A stretch of 64,000 bases of DNA from Paracentrotus lividus (Eukaryota; Echinodermata; Echinoidea; Camarodonta; Echinidae), in contig CALNVZ010002100.1 of assembly GCA_940671915.1 (NCBI GenBank), positions 4,138,283 to 4,202,282 on the forward strand, in the 5' to 3' direction. The translations under genes and the position numbers were made by a program. The notes under the pieces were generated by a model. The model was given only the letters and a program-made list of their open reading frames with translations, did not search any database and was not told where the DNA came from. This document shows positions 17,702-28,089 of the stretch, piece after piece (within the stretch, counting starts at the first letter, position 1; each line of letters begins with the position of its first letter).

Positions 17702-20700
17702 CTGCAAGATGGATGGATGGAAAGGTGGACGAAAGTTAATGCTATTATCAGTATCATAACATGCCAGTTAGGCAATGTACTGCAAGTTACTGACAGAGAA
17801 TCTAATTTTGTCAAAGAAGACCTCTTTATCATATTTGGTTTGTCACAGTCAGTAGTCTGGAAATATTGTATACCAGACCAGTAAATTTTACTTTTTGAAA
17901 TACATGACCTTTCCCAATAGATGAAATGTTTCTCCAAGATATGTCCTGTACACCATTCATTATGGGGTTGTTGCTGGATTGGTTTTAATGGCATGTGTTA
18001 TTCAATTCAAGTTTTAATACTTTGCCAGACTAAGTAAATAGTCTGTATTAATGGGTGCAATCACAAAATCTGTGACAACACAACAATGTACATTGTATGC
18101 ATCTACAAAATCTCTACAGGTTATGCAACATTTTTCCTAATAATCAATCATGTTTTGAGGATGGCTTACCCAGTGAGATTTTCATACTCTTCAAATGACA
18201 TCCAGCAATCTATCTTCCTAGATATGAAAGCCTTGCCGCTAGATAGATTCTGCATCTCTGGTTTGGGCCAAACATCATGCTTCTTGGGATAAACATGTTT
18301 AGAATCAACCAATACTTCCCCTGAAAAGCAAAAAAAAAAAAAAAATTTTTTAACATGTTACATTTTTTACATGTCTTTGTGTTTGTATTGGAACTTAAAT
18401 AACTTGTTCTAATGAGCTGGTCGACTTGGTCCTAAGAAGCTCATAATGGGAGTGGACTGTATAACAAATTACAGTCGAACCTTGCTTATGCGGCCATCAT
18501 TGAATTGTTAATAAATTATTTCTGAAAATATTGGCCTTTGTTACTAAGAGCAAGATTTTAATGATTAAAATAAGTTTATATAGTCCACAAACTCTGGCAA
18601 AACAACAAATGTCATTTTTTTCATCACTAGAATTTGCACTTACTCTGTATCTGAATGAACAAACAAAAACCATCTTATCCTGGCATCAGTGTCTCATATA
18701 CAGTTAATAACTTCATGCTAGTATTAAAGCTTAAACCTGGTGTATAGTTTAGGTAACAAAAAAGGAATTGGCACAAAACCAATCAAATGTAGTCTCATGT
18801 TGTCCACATTGCACTAAAAGATATGTGTAAGAGATCTTGTGACATTCCTTTCATGATTTCCGATGAATTTCGGTGAAAATGTTTTAAAGAAACATAATGT
18901 AACCACCATTTTAGACCTCTGCTGGGAGGTTCGCACGCCGGAGGTTACGGCGTGAATGGTGTGTAACGATTTGTGTGTAACACACACACAAGAGAATCCC
19001 CATTGGTTTTCTACATGAACACTGACTCAACGCTGAAACAAGTCGGGTCCCTGTCTTTCCACGTTTTATACTTATATTATGAAATAAAGACACTAAAACG
19101 AGACTTCCAGTACTATAATTTGCTTTATTATAGTTATTGGATTCAATCTTTCATATTATCTAAATGTGAATCTAAATTAATTTTTTCCTGCTCCCAAAAC
19201 TGTACACCAGCTTTAAAGTGATTAACAAATGGTGATTCTCAAAATAGCTAGGCTTAACCATTTTCTATGAAATCAATTTATTAAATTATAAACTAACCTG
19301 ACTTTGTGACTACAACCTTCTCATGATCATGGAACTCAGAGGGTGATTCAGGAGGCTTTGGAGGTTCAGCGAATCTATTAGACATGGTATGAGTGCCTGG
19401 CTGACGGATACGCTTCTTAAGATGGTTGACACGCTTATCACCAGGATGCAAAAGTGCTGAGAGAGATATAAGCAGGGACAAATGGAGTGGAGTTGAAATT
19501 CATTGGTTTAGTAGTAATGCAAAAGGAATAACTTTGAACAGAGACATGTGGGTGATTACAGCTTGAATGAAATCAACTATCTTATAAAAAAAAATGAAAA
19601 TGGGTGTGGAATATAAGGCTATATAATAACTTTCAAAGCATTTGGGAACAGCATCTATAGAGGTATGATACAGTCTACTCCCATTATCATGAGCACACAT
19701 ATAATGAAAATATGTTATAACAAAGCAATTATCTCAGTCCCAGTGGTAAACAAGTGCACATGTGCATATGCCCTGATGTGTTAAGTACTTTTGAAAACTT
19801 GTTAAAATTAGGTAATTGACATGGGTCTGAGCTCCTCATTAGAACAAGAGTGGACTGTACCACAAAGTGGAATGTTAAAGGCAGTAGGTCGGGAGCTCCC
19901 ATGGGTAATTTGACACCATACCCTGTAACAGCTGTTTTGCATCATCTGACCACTGCCAGTCTTATGTAATGCATTGTTTATTCCACCCATCACTTTAATC
20001 TGGTAAAGTCGTTAAATCTCCCTTTCCCTGGCCCGATGATACCCGAAGTTGTCCAGGGTGGGACAGATTCTTTTGCTGTGGTCCAGAAATTTAGCTTCAA
20101 GACAGGTATTTCAAGTGCTTTTCACAAATTCTGGGATCAGCAAATTATGATCCACTCCCCATGAAATCTGAAGACCCTAGTTCTTCAACAAAGAGATATG
20201 AATAAGAGGAGGGAAAGATGATTGAATAACACTTCATCCTATTAAGTTTAATCTATAGATAAAGACTTCTCAAACATTTTCCCATAATGCCAGAAGTATT
20301 AGCATCTAGCACCAATCCTCTCACAAGGCCCAGAATAAGCTCACCTCTCTGAAGGAGCTTAGGAGTAAGTGGAATCCCCCTCTCTTCACACAGTCTACAG
20401 ATGGCTTGATACTCTGCTAGTCTAGCTGCTCTATAATCATGAATCTCAACACCTACATCACCTCCTAAGGTCGAAGGTTGTGAGTGAAGGTCAACGGCCT
20501 TGTTCCCAGTCTTCAGTGGACTCTGAATCGTACGAGGCATTCTCTTGTTCTTCAGCTGCAGCAGATACAATTCAATGGAATTGAGTTACATTGTCAAAAC
20601 CAACCAGTTTTCTATAATCTAGACCTGAACTAATGTATTGTTTATCATTCATACATAAAAGACTTATTCTTGACTTTATTTATAATGTTTCAACACCCTG

Positions 20701-23700
20701 GTTCTCTGGTTCTCTTTTTTGTAAGTGTATTTGCTTACCACAATTTGAAAGTGCTAAAAAACAAGTGAATACCAGTCAACATGGTTAATTCTATCCATTC
20801 GCTAATCTTCCCTTGGTTTTAAAATTTGAAGCATTTGTATTTCAAAGATTTTGTGACCACCAAAATTGTGTATAATAAAATATTTTGGCACCTTATGATT
20901 GACATTTATGGAGAAAATATCAAATTGATAAGTGGCAAATTTAGTTTTAATATTCTGTAATCTGGGTGATTATTTTCCTTTCTTAATTTTCTTGTTTTAA
21001 TTAATTCTTTAAAAAATGGCCCTGGACTCAGTGGAACCATACATGTGGGCAAACTTTTGATGCTGACAATTATAGATTGGGGTGGGGACAACTTTTTTTT
21101 GTACCAAAGCTGACATTAACAATAAGGTTTACTTTCCATGTTAGTAATATATCGTAACTTAGTACTACAATTACTACTACTAGGTGATCCTCAAATACCA
21201 TACTTACTTTATCAGTCATGAATCTCTCTCTTTTCCTCTTCTCTATCATATCATCCGGACTGAGCGCTCTTCTTTCTGTGATGTCATGTTTAGGAATCTC
21301 TAGAAGTGATGCCAAAGAGTCGGGTGTCTTCACATCTCTTGTCTCTTCAAGTCTGTCACTAGGCATTACAGGTGCAGATACAGACTCTTGGACTGGGGCT
21401 AAATCAGTGGTTTTTAGAACTTTAGATGTCCGGACTTCAGGCACTGATTTGATCTTGATTTGGCTCTTCCGTTCCTCTTCAGCTGATTGCAGGGGAAAAA
21501 AAATAAAAAAATGAGAGAAAAAATGTTAACTGCTATATAAACGTTCATTTGTTGACATATTCCTGATACTTACAGAACTTAGACAAATTATTTCTAAAAA
21601 ACACAATTTCCATGCTTTTTTTTTTTCCATTGAACGTTCAAAAGCAGCATGTTGGTTAAAGATCATGGATGTATCATAAAATAGGCCCGAAATGCATGTA
21701 CCATTAGGTGTATGAAGTTAAATTTTATTAAGTGATGTAGTTCAGATGAAGCTGTAGTAATTATTTCGATAAATCTTACCCAGTATTTTCTTTCTTCTTT
21801 CTTCCAACTGGTATCTTTCCATGCCTCTGACGAACTCCTGATAGTCAATCTCAGCATTCAGGTCTGAGTCTAAGCTATCTATGACCTCATTCAATAGCAT
21901 CTCAGAGATTGGAATCTTTGCCTGTGAGACCAATTTAGCACATAACAACAATCAGTCAATTTAATAGAGAAAACAAAACATACATTTGATTAGTTTAAAG
22001 AATCTCAGATATTAAACTTCAGGAATCAAAGGTCTTAAATTTCATCAAATTGAGGGCAAGGCCACTTTGTCTACAGTGAATATTTAGAAATTGGGACCTA
22101 AAATCTCCAAGGTCAAACAAGAACTTTTGGCAGGGCTTTGACTGATTTTTTATGGTACACATTTTGATAACTGAACAATAAAATGTAGGAAAGGAATGGA
22201 ACATCATGATAAAAACAAAGATGATGATGGAGAACATTTAAATTCTGTGAGCATGATGGTGATGGAAAATGGCTAAAGTGATTTAAAGGTAGCAAATTTC
22301 ATGATGCAAATAAAACTAAAACAACAAGCAGACAAATAAAATTACAAAATGAGAACAATATCAAACATAACAAAAATTACACTACATTGAACTAGAGTGC
22401 AGATCTTCAATACTATTGTCTCCTTTTTCGAGCAGTTTTTAAGATGACCAATCCCTACATGATTGTAAGTGTTAGTACGCTCTAAGCACCCCCACCTCCT
22501 TAATGCATTTCCTAAGCTCATCCCTTGTGATGGCCCAACTCTTGTCCTTATCCGCCTGAGAGAAGAGATCGATAAGACGTTGTTTCTTGCTTGCCAGGTA
22601 GCTAGCGATGATTCCCATTCCTTCTGGTTGAGGTTTAGCTTTCTTCTCAGAAAGATCTTCCATCTTGATAGTCACCGTTTTTACCTCTTCTACTTTCAAC
22701 TGGATGCAAAGCAATATAATGTCAAACTTAGTAGCAATACAAAAGAAAATAAGCATGCATGGTCTTACCAACTCATGCTGGTGTGATGTGGAACTCAAAA
22801 TGAAATTGAAGTGTTAGTGCTTGCTTTCTTTTTGAATTTGGAAATTAAAAAAAATATTCATTGTAGGATATCGCTACAAAAAACCTCTTTCTTGAGTTAA
22901 AAAAATTCAAACATTGCTAATTGAACCAATGAGAAAGGAGATCTTTTAAGACATGTTAGAAAAACTGTAATAAATGTGGATATAAAGAGGAGAAAGATCC
23001 TTTAAAGTCATTTGAAAAAATTGCAAAAAATAAACTCAAATTCCAATTATCAAAAAGAAAAGTTGAAAAGTTAAATTATTATTTTGTTTTCTTATGATGA
23101 AATATCTGTTGTTAAAATCTTCACATTAAGAAAATTGGAAGAAAAAAAAATGAATAAATAAATAAAAAATAACATATAAAGAAAGTCATGCAGGAAATCT
23201 AAATAATAAGATATGGGCAAACGGTATTTATTAGACAAGATGGGGAAGTAATGCAAAATTAATCAACTACAGATACTATTCGAGTGTAGCCACATTGCTT
23301 ATCATATCACTCAATTATCTTTGCAAGCAAGCTAAAAAAGAAAACAAAACAAAAAAAGTAAGCAATGATATTCAATGTGAATTAAGGCATGCTAATTAGA
23401 GAAAAAATAATGCATTTTAAAGAGGACATATCTTATGACACAAAAACTATAGGAATTTGAGTGAAACGGTTAATTGAAAAAGTGTCATGCAAAGTTATGT
23501 TGAAGACATGCAATAAAAATCAACACATTATACCTTGGGAATAGGTTGAGACTCAAGGCGTATTTGGAGCTATACCAAGCATTAAACAAATTAAAAAACA
23601 TTAACATTCAATCATGTTATACATATCCATACAAAAGAATATGTTAAAACAAAATCTGCAACAAAAAAAAAAACCTTAAACAATGTCCATTTGAACCAAG

Positions 23701-25518
23701 CATTCATGCAATATTCTTGATATTTAATGAGCATAAATCGTTAATTCAGTTAATTAGAATATCAATTTTCTTTTAATGATAGCTTGCAATTTTGCATCAT
23801 GGATTGAGCATTTTTGTTAGATGACCAGGGTGTTAAATTCATGCTTTATTTTTCTTGCGATACAAACTGTTACATCACGAATGTTAAAGACAATTTAATG
23901 GTAAATACCAAACACCCACGGAGCATATCAATAACATAAAGCACAGCCAAGACATATAAATCCAACAACAATAAACTTTAAAAATGAACACAACAATAAA
24001 CTGTAAAGATGAACATCACAAATCTTCAGAAATTTCTTCTTTCATCAGTTGTTACCAAATGCTTAACAAGTTTTTGCAATGATCTTTATTCTGTAACATA
24101 AGGTTTTGAATGGAAGAATTACTAATTTCTGAAGTAGTAATGAAAAATTAATAATAATAATAACGAATACCTTGAGAGCTTCTGCCACTCGCCTAGCTTC
24201 CTCCAGCTGCAGAAGGACTCTTCTCTCCAATGGTGTAAGGTTAGGTTTAGCTTTAAGCCAAGACTCTTTCAAACCCATTGATTCTAAACCAGCTCGAAGT
24301 GCCATTCGATCATGCAGCCAGCTCTTATACTCTTGCATTTTGTCTTGCACCTACAAAGGGAAGTACATCAAAATAAAATAAAATTACTTATGGGAATAAT
24401 TCAAAACTCTTTTCTCTTTACGATTTAATCATATTTATTTGTAAGCTAATACAATTTTTTGTGAACATCAAAATCAAAATACTGATAATTATGTTAGGGT
24501 TATATTTACAAATTACAATAATTCCTTAGATTATCTTTTTCAGACGTGCTTCAGTTTTATGCTCTCTTCTTTATGGTAAGAAGTTGATATTTTCAAAAAT
24601 ATCCCTCCTACTTTTACAAATATCATTACTTATTTCCAACAAGGAATTGTTCAAACCTCGTTATCATGAATGATCTGTTTATCTCTCTCTGTCAAGACCA
24701 TGTTATCTTTGTTGATAGGCTCCAGCCTTGGTCGCCCATCCTGAGGTTTCAGATCAGAATTAGCTTTCCTGACAGTCATACTCCTTCCAACACCTCCTTC
24801 CATCTTCGGAGCCACATGGATGCGTTTCCTGACTCTAGGGTTGCCAAATACTCTTGCAGCAGTGGTAAATGTCTTGGTACGGGTTAGATCCCTTTGCTTG
24901 TACAACTGAAATGAAATGAATAGTGTATAGGCCTACAGGTCTACATGTTCTAAATTTTAAGTTTTTCCTTCATTTTTACGGACAAAGATATATAAAACAA
25001 TTTTTGATTTTTCAACCATCCGTTGTTCCTTTCCTTTCCTTTTCGTTAAATGGACAAAGACAGATAAAAAAGAGGGGAAGTCATCAAAGAAGTTTTGCAC
25101 ATTAGATATAACAGTCAAATAAGCATTGTACTACATATCTCGATGCGCTGTGCTAATAATGATATATCAATAATAATAATAATAATAATAATAATACCAT
25201 TATTTATTAGGGCACTTTTCCCCTAGCCCCCAAAGAGCTATACAGTATATTATTACCCTGTTCATTGGATCAATGATTCAATTTGTTCTCTTTTATTTTC
25301 AGACCTACCTTAAGTTGCTCCTCCATAGGCAGAAACTCTGTGCTCTCAGGATTAAACAGTCTTCTCAATCCAAAATCTAGCCAGTTCTCCATATCCTCTC
25401 CATCACTTTTTGATTTATTTTCTCCTTTTTCCCTTCTCTGCTTTCCATTTTTCCTTGTGCCCTTTTTTGAAACTGATGTTATGGTCTCTTCCTGTCCGCT
25501 ATCTTGCTCACTGGCCAT
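17425..25518 (-). CDS. EFCAB12: EFCAB12-like EF-hand protein, 11 exons
   Basis: Minus-strand exons in order: 25309-25518, 24657-24905, 24171-24350, 23534-23569, 22490-22699, 21780-21921, 21208-21482, 20345-20555, 19298-19456, 18170-18320, 17425-17701. They total exactly 2100 nt (699 aa plus stop) with consistent phases and GT-AG borders. Diagnostic blocks, compared with human EFCAB12 from memory: W-L-x-x-R-M-x-L-R-x-x-L-E-S in exon 3; one EF-hand pair in exons 5 and 6; ALLHPGDK with IRQPG in exon 9; FWPGYMLDKVQLYMP and the C-terminal NYL...KVYNID in exon 11. Human EFCAB12 is shorter (about 570 aa) and mainly testis-expressed, so a sperm or ciliary role is inferred only. Both EF loops look able to bind calcium but lack Gly at loop position 6. 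Confidence 0.82.
18170..18320 (-). CDS. EFCAB12: EFCAB12-like exon 10
   Basis: GEVLVDSKHVYPKKHDVWPK to WMSFEEYENLTG. Acceptor TTTTCAG, donor GTAAGC, leaving at phase 2. The F-E-E-(Y/F) block before FWPG is shared with the family. Confidence 0.83.
18439..18462. repeat. Solo end of the TACAGTCCACTCC MITE
   Basis: CTCATAATGGGAGTGGACTG followed by TA. The opposite end is absent. Confidence 0.6.
18732..19216. mobile_element. GGTGTATAGTTT element, copy 2 (inverted, in an EFCAB12-like intron)
   Basis: Reverse-complement similarity over its length to 6286-6756, with CCTGGTGTATAGTTT and AAAACTGTACACCAGC ends. It lies between exons 9 and 10. Confidence 0.8.
19298..19456 (-). CDS. EFCAB12: EFCAB12-like exon 9
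   Basis: ALLHPGDKRVNHLKKRIRQPG to EKVVVTKS. ALLxPGDK followed by IRQPG is diagnostic. Acceptor CTCTCAG, donor GTTAGT at phase 1. Confidence 0.87.
19669..19859. repeat. MITE, TACAGTCCACTCC ends, copy 2
   Basis: TACAGTCTACTCCCATTATC and AACAAGAGTGGACTGTA bound a 191-bp element in an EFCAB12-like intron. Confidence 0.8.
20345..20555 (-). CDS. EFCAB12: EFCAB12-like exon 8
   Basis: LKNKRMPRTIQSPLK to CRLCEERGIPLTPKLLQR plus one base. Acceptor GCTGCAG, donor GTGAGC. The C-x-x-x-G-I/L-P-L-T block is the family feature just before ALLxPGDK. Confidence 0.85.
21208..21482 (-). CDS. EFCAB12: EFCAB12-like exon 7 (linker)
   Basis: Entering at phase 1: AEEERKSQIKIKSVPEV to EKRKRERFMTDK. Ser/Pro/Glu-rich and likely disordered, with a basic C-terminal helix. 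Donor GTAAGT. Confidence 0.82.
21780..21921 (-). CDS. EFCAB12: EFCAB12-like EF-hand 2 exon
   Basis: AKIPISEMLLNEVIDSLDSD to EERRKKILG. The second EF loop is DSDLNAEIDYQE: D1, D3, N5, I8 and E12 are canonical, with Ala at position 6. Acceptor CTCACAG, donor GTAAGA, leaving at phase 1. Confidence 0.85.
22490..22699 (-). CDS. EFCAB12: EFCAB12-like EF-hand 1 exon
   Basis: 70 codons, LKVEEVKTVTIKMEDL to RDELRKCIKEVG. The EF loop is DKDKSWAITRDE: D1, D3, S5, I8 and E12 are canonical, but position 6 is Trp instead of Gly. The donor is placed after GGG (GTGCTT, weak) because this keeps length with the family; GTGGGG six bases earlier is the alternative. Confidence 0.8.
22700..24170 (-). other. EFCAB12-like introns around the microexon
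   Basis: AT-rich intron sequence with no repeat family recognised. The only coding signal is the 36-nt microexon. Confidence 0.5.
23534..23569 (-). CDS. EFCAB12: EFCAB12-like microexon (36 nt, predicted)
   Basis: LQIRLESQPIPK, bounded by acceptor TGGTATAG and donor GTATAA, phase 0/0, so it can be skipped without changing frame. It joins exon 3 to the LKVEEVKTVTIK exon. Support is splice signals and frame only. Confidence 0.5.
24171..24350 (-). CDS. EFCAB12: EFCAB12-like exon 3 (conserved helical block)
   Basis: 60 codons, VQDKMQEYKSWLHDRMALRA through LERRVLLQLEEARRVAEALK. Predicted helical and charged. It contains the family's W-L-x-x-R-M-x-L-R-x-x-L-E-S-x-G-x-x-x-x-W-L block. Donor GTATTC. 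Confidence 0.88.
24657..24905 (-). CDS. EFCAB12: EFCAB12-like exon 2
   Basis: 83 codons at phase 0/0, from LYKQRDLTRTKTF to VLTERDKQIIHDNE. Acceptor TTTCAG, donor GTTTGA (weak). Basic linker with no recognised domain. Confidence 0.8.
25166..25197. repeat. (AAT)n microsatellite
   Basis: About ten AAT units in EFCAB12-like intron 1. A similar TAA run is at 41947-41968. Confidence 0.9.
25309..25518 (-). CDS. EFCAB12: EFCAB12-like exon 1 (start)
   Basis: Starts MASEQDSGQEE, 70 codons, donor GTAGGT. Lys/Glu/Ser-rich, probably disordered, then ENWLDFGLRRLFNPESTEFLP. The ATG is the first in the open frame. Confidence 0.8.
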
Positions 25519-26100
25519 ACTAAGGATCTTGTATGTCTATGCTTTTGCGTATACGGTTCAACCTTTATGAAAGGATAATCACAATTATTACCGTATTACT
25601 ATTTGTAAAGAACTATGATCTCTTAGAGTACATCAGTTATGGGTAAATACATTTAGATTTAGAGATTAGAATCTATTTCTTATTCTTTCTTGTAAACGAT
25701 CGCAATCAACAAGCTGATAAATTATAAACTGATTGAAGTTATTCTTCGGATGATATTTCGTTTATTTTTTGTATTGTCTTGCTTTGTTGTTCCTTCGTTT
25801 ATGATCTTTTTTTTGGAGGTCATTGGAGGGCAAACGACTGCCAGACAATGCAATTGTCAGCAAGAATCTTGATGCTGAAGCAGCCTCTAAATACAAAATG
25901 CAGGCTTTTTTGGATAAAATAGAGACCCCAACAATCTATTCGAATTTATAACTTAATTCATGAGTGATCAATTAATTTTTGTACCAAAGTAAAGGTTTTG
26001 AAGAAATGTTCGATCGAGATTAATATTAGAAACCTCATAAAATAAAGAGGTCTCACATCTGGAAAAGGCCGACAAGTTATTCGTACAGAGTAGAGGAAAG

Positions 26101-26542
26101 ATGCATTTTGATTGCTTAGGGCGCTCTGATTAGCTATCACATGGAGCTCCGCCTCCTGGTTGCGATGTGCAAGTGCGTACGTTGACCGTACCTGAACAAC
26201 GCGATTTAGCTGTTCCGAAAGACGCTTTTATTGTGCGCCTGTCAATCATAACCAAAGTGACCCATTCGCAAGAAAAGCTGCAAGACTCGACTTCACAAAA
26301 CGTGAGGCGGAAAAGCCTCTTTCAAACTCTTTTAGATAAAGAAGAGAAATATAAAAAGGAACTTATCAACGAATGCACTGTCGCAGTCTCCGCGACCGCA
26401 AGTTTTGAAAACTGTATAAGTAATGACAACTTACAAAAAAAATAAATGACGAGTCTAAATTTTATCCGCGACTATTATTCATTGGAAGGCCACATGGTAG
26501 TGTATTTCATATGCTTACATGATCATTCGAGCGTCGTGCATA
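26101..26542 (+). repeat. Block A of an inverted pair, with a 92-codon open frame
   Basis: Reverse complement of 27143-27579 at high similarity. Contains GGAGCTCCGCCTCCTGG and an open frame (26167-26445) reading LTVPEQRDLAVP...SQEKLQDSTSQNVRRK. No family recognised. It ends in AAAAAAAATAAATGA, which looks like a polyadenylated end. Confidence 0.75.
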
Positions 26543-26613
26543 TTCGTGGAGTCAAAATTCTACAACTACGTGTGTTTATTTTTCATTGGCTAAGACGTTA
26601 GTTAACTTAACAA

Positions 26614-26975
26614 CTTACACTTATGCATGGTCAATTCATAACTGACCTTGGCATCTGGAAGTAGCCTTATTGGCATGCAGTTTTCTTCCAATGGAAAGTC
26701 AATGCAGAAAAGTGTCTTGAGCAGCTCAAGCCAAGTCAAGGTGGCATATCCAAAAAGGGTCTAACAATTCTACTAAACAAAATTAAAAATATCTAATGGA
26801 AGAATTAAATTACAATGAGACTATAGATTCTAGATTATCTTAATTTATTTTGAAGTAGGTTTAAATCTAAAGCTGGTTTCGCTAATCATTATTGAGAAGT
26901 TTCCTCAGCAACCAAGAGGGCGACAGACAGCCATTTTTCAGTACTGACTGATGTTGGTTTGCAGCTGTATGTGGT
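26614..26975 (+). promoter_or_regulatory. Block B: promoter-like segment with an X-box-like site
   Basis: Direct repeat of 27680-28086. Near its end, GTTTCCTCAGCAAC (26899-26912) resembles an RFX X-box, followed by GGGCGACAGACAGCCATTTT, which contains a YY1-like GCCATTTT. Confidence 0.45.
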
Positions 26976-27142
26976 TAGGGCCTGGATTATTCACATGCTT
27001 ATAATGTAGTCTAACGTTACATGGCAGTATCCAAAGCCCCCAGGACACTTTAATACATAGCAATTTCCTAATGTAAACTATTATTATCAGAGATACCAAG
27101 ACTAGTCCACATAGAAATGTTTACTCCATAATCTAATAATTT

Positions 27143-27579
27143 ATGCACGATGCTCGAATGATCACGTTTAGCATATGTAATACACTACCATTGTGCCTTC
27201 CAATGAACAATAGTCACGATAAAATTTAGATTCAACATTTATTTTTTTGGTAAGTCCTCATTTCTTTATACGTTTTCAAATGTTGGGCGTAGTCCGACAG
27301 TGGATTCGTTGAAGTTCCTTTTTATATTTCTCTTCTTTATTTTAAAAAATATTGAAAGAGTGGGTCTACGCTTAACCTTTTGTGAAGTCAAGTCTTGCAG
27401 TTTTTCTTGCGAAATGGGTCCACTTTGGTTATGATTGACAGCGCGCACGACAAAGCGGTCTTTATCGGGAACAGCTGAATCGCGTTGTTCAGTTACGGTC
27501 AACGCACTTCAGTCATCGCAACCAGGAGGCGGAGCTCCGTGCGATAGCTAATCAGAGCGCCCAACAATCAAAATGCATT
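27143..27579 (-). repeat. Block A', inverted partner of 26101-26542
   Basis: Same content on the minus strand. Open frame 27266-27502 reads MTVTEQRDSAVPDKDRFVVR...SQEKLQDLTSQKVKRR. The frames diverge by small indels after about 50 codons. Confidence 0.75.
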
Positions 27580-27679
27580 GTTCTCTAGCTCTGCAAAAGC
27601 GAACTTGTAGACTTTTCTACGTGTAGTCCGAACACCGAACTTATCCGGAAACCGACCAGAACTAAAGTCAGTTAGATCC

Positions 27680-28086
27680 ACTTACACTTATGCCAAGTTA
27701 TGCATGGTCAATCATAATTGACCTTGCACTGGGAAGTACCTTATTGCAGCAGTTTTCTTCCAATGGACATGATGGAAAGTCAATGCAGAAAAGTGTCTTG
27801 AGCAGCTCCCAGCCTGGCAGCCAAGTCAAGGTGGCATATATATCCAAAAAAGGGTCTAAAAATTCTACTAAACAAAATTAAAAATATCTAACTGTTACGT
27901 TAGAGCTAATGGAGAAGTTATTTCTTATATTGCAATGAGACTAGTCTATAGATTATCTTAAATTATTTTGAGGTAGGTTTAAAGCTGGTTTTGCTAATTA
28001 TTATTGAGAAGTTTCCTCAGCAACCAACAGGGCGACAGACAGCCATTTTTCTGTACTGACTAATGTTGGTTTGCAGCTGTATGTGA
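27680..28086 (+). promoter_or_regulatory. Block B': second copy of the promoter-like segment
   Basis: X-box-like GTTTCCTCAGCAAC at 28011-28024, GGGCGACAGACAGCCATTTT, then GCAGCTGTATGTGAGTTA, where GTGAGT could be a donor of an untranslated plus-strand exon. Confidence 0.45.
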
Positions 28087-28089
28087 GTT

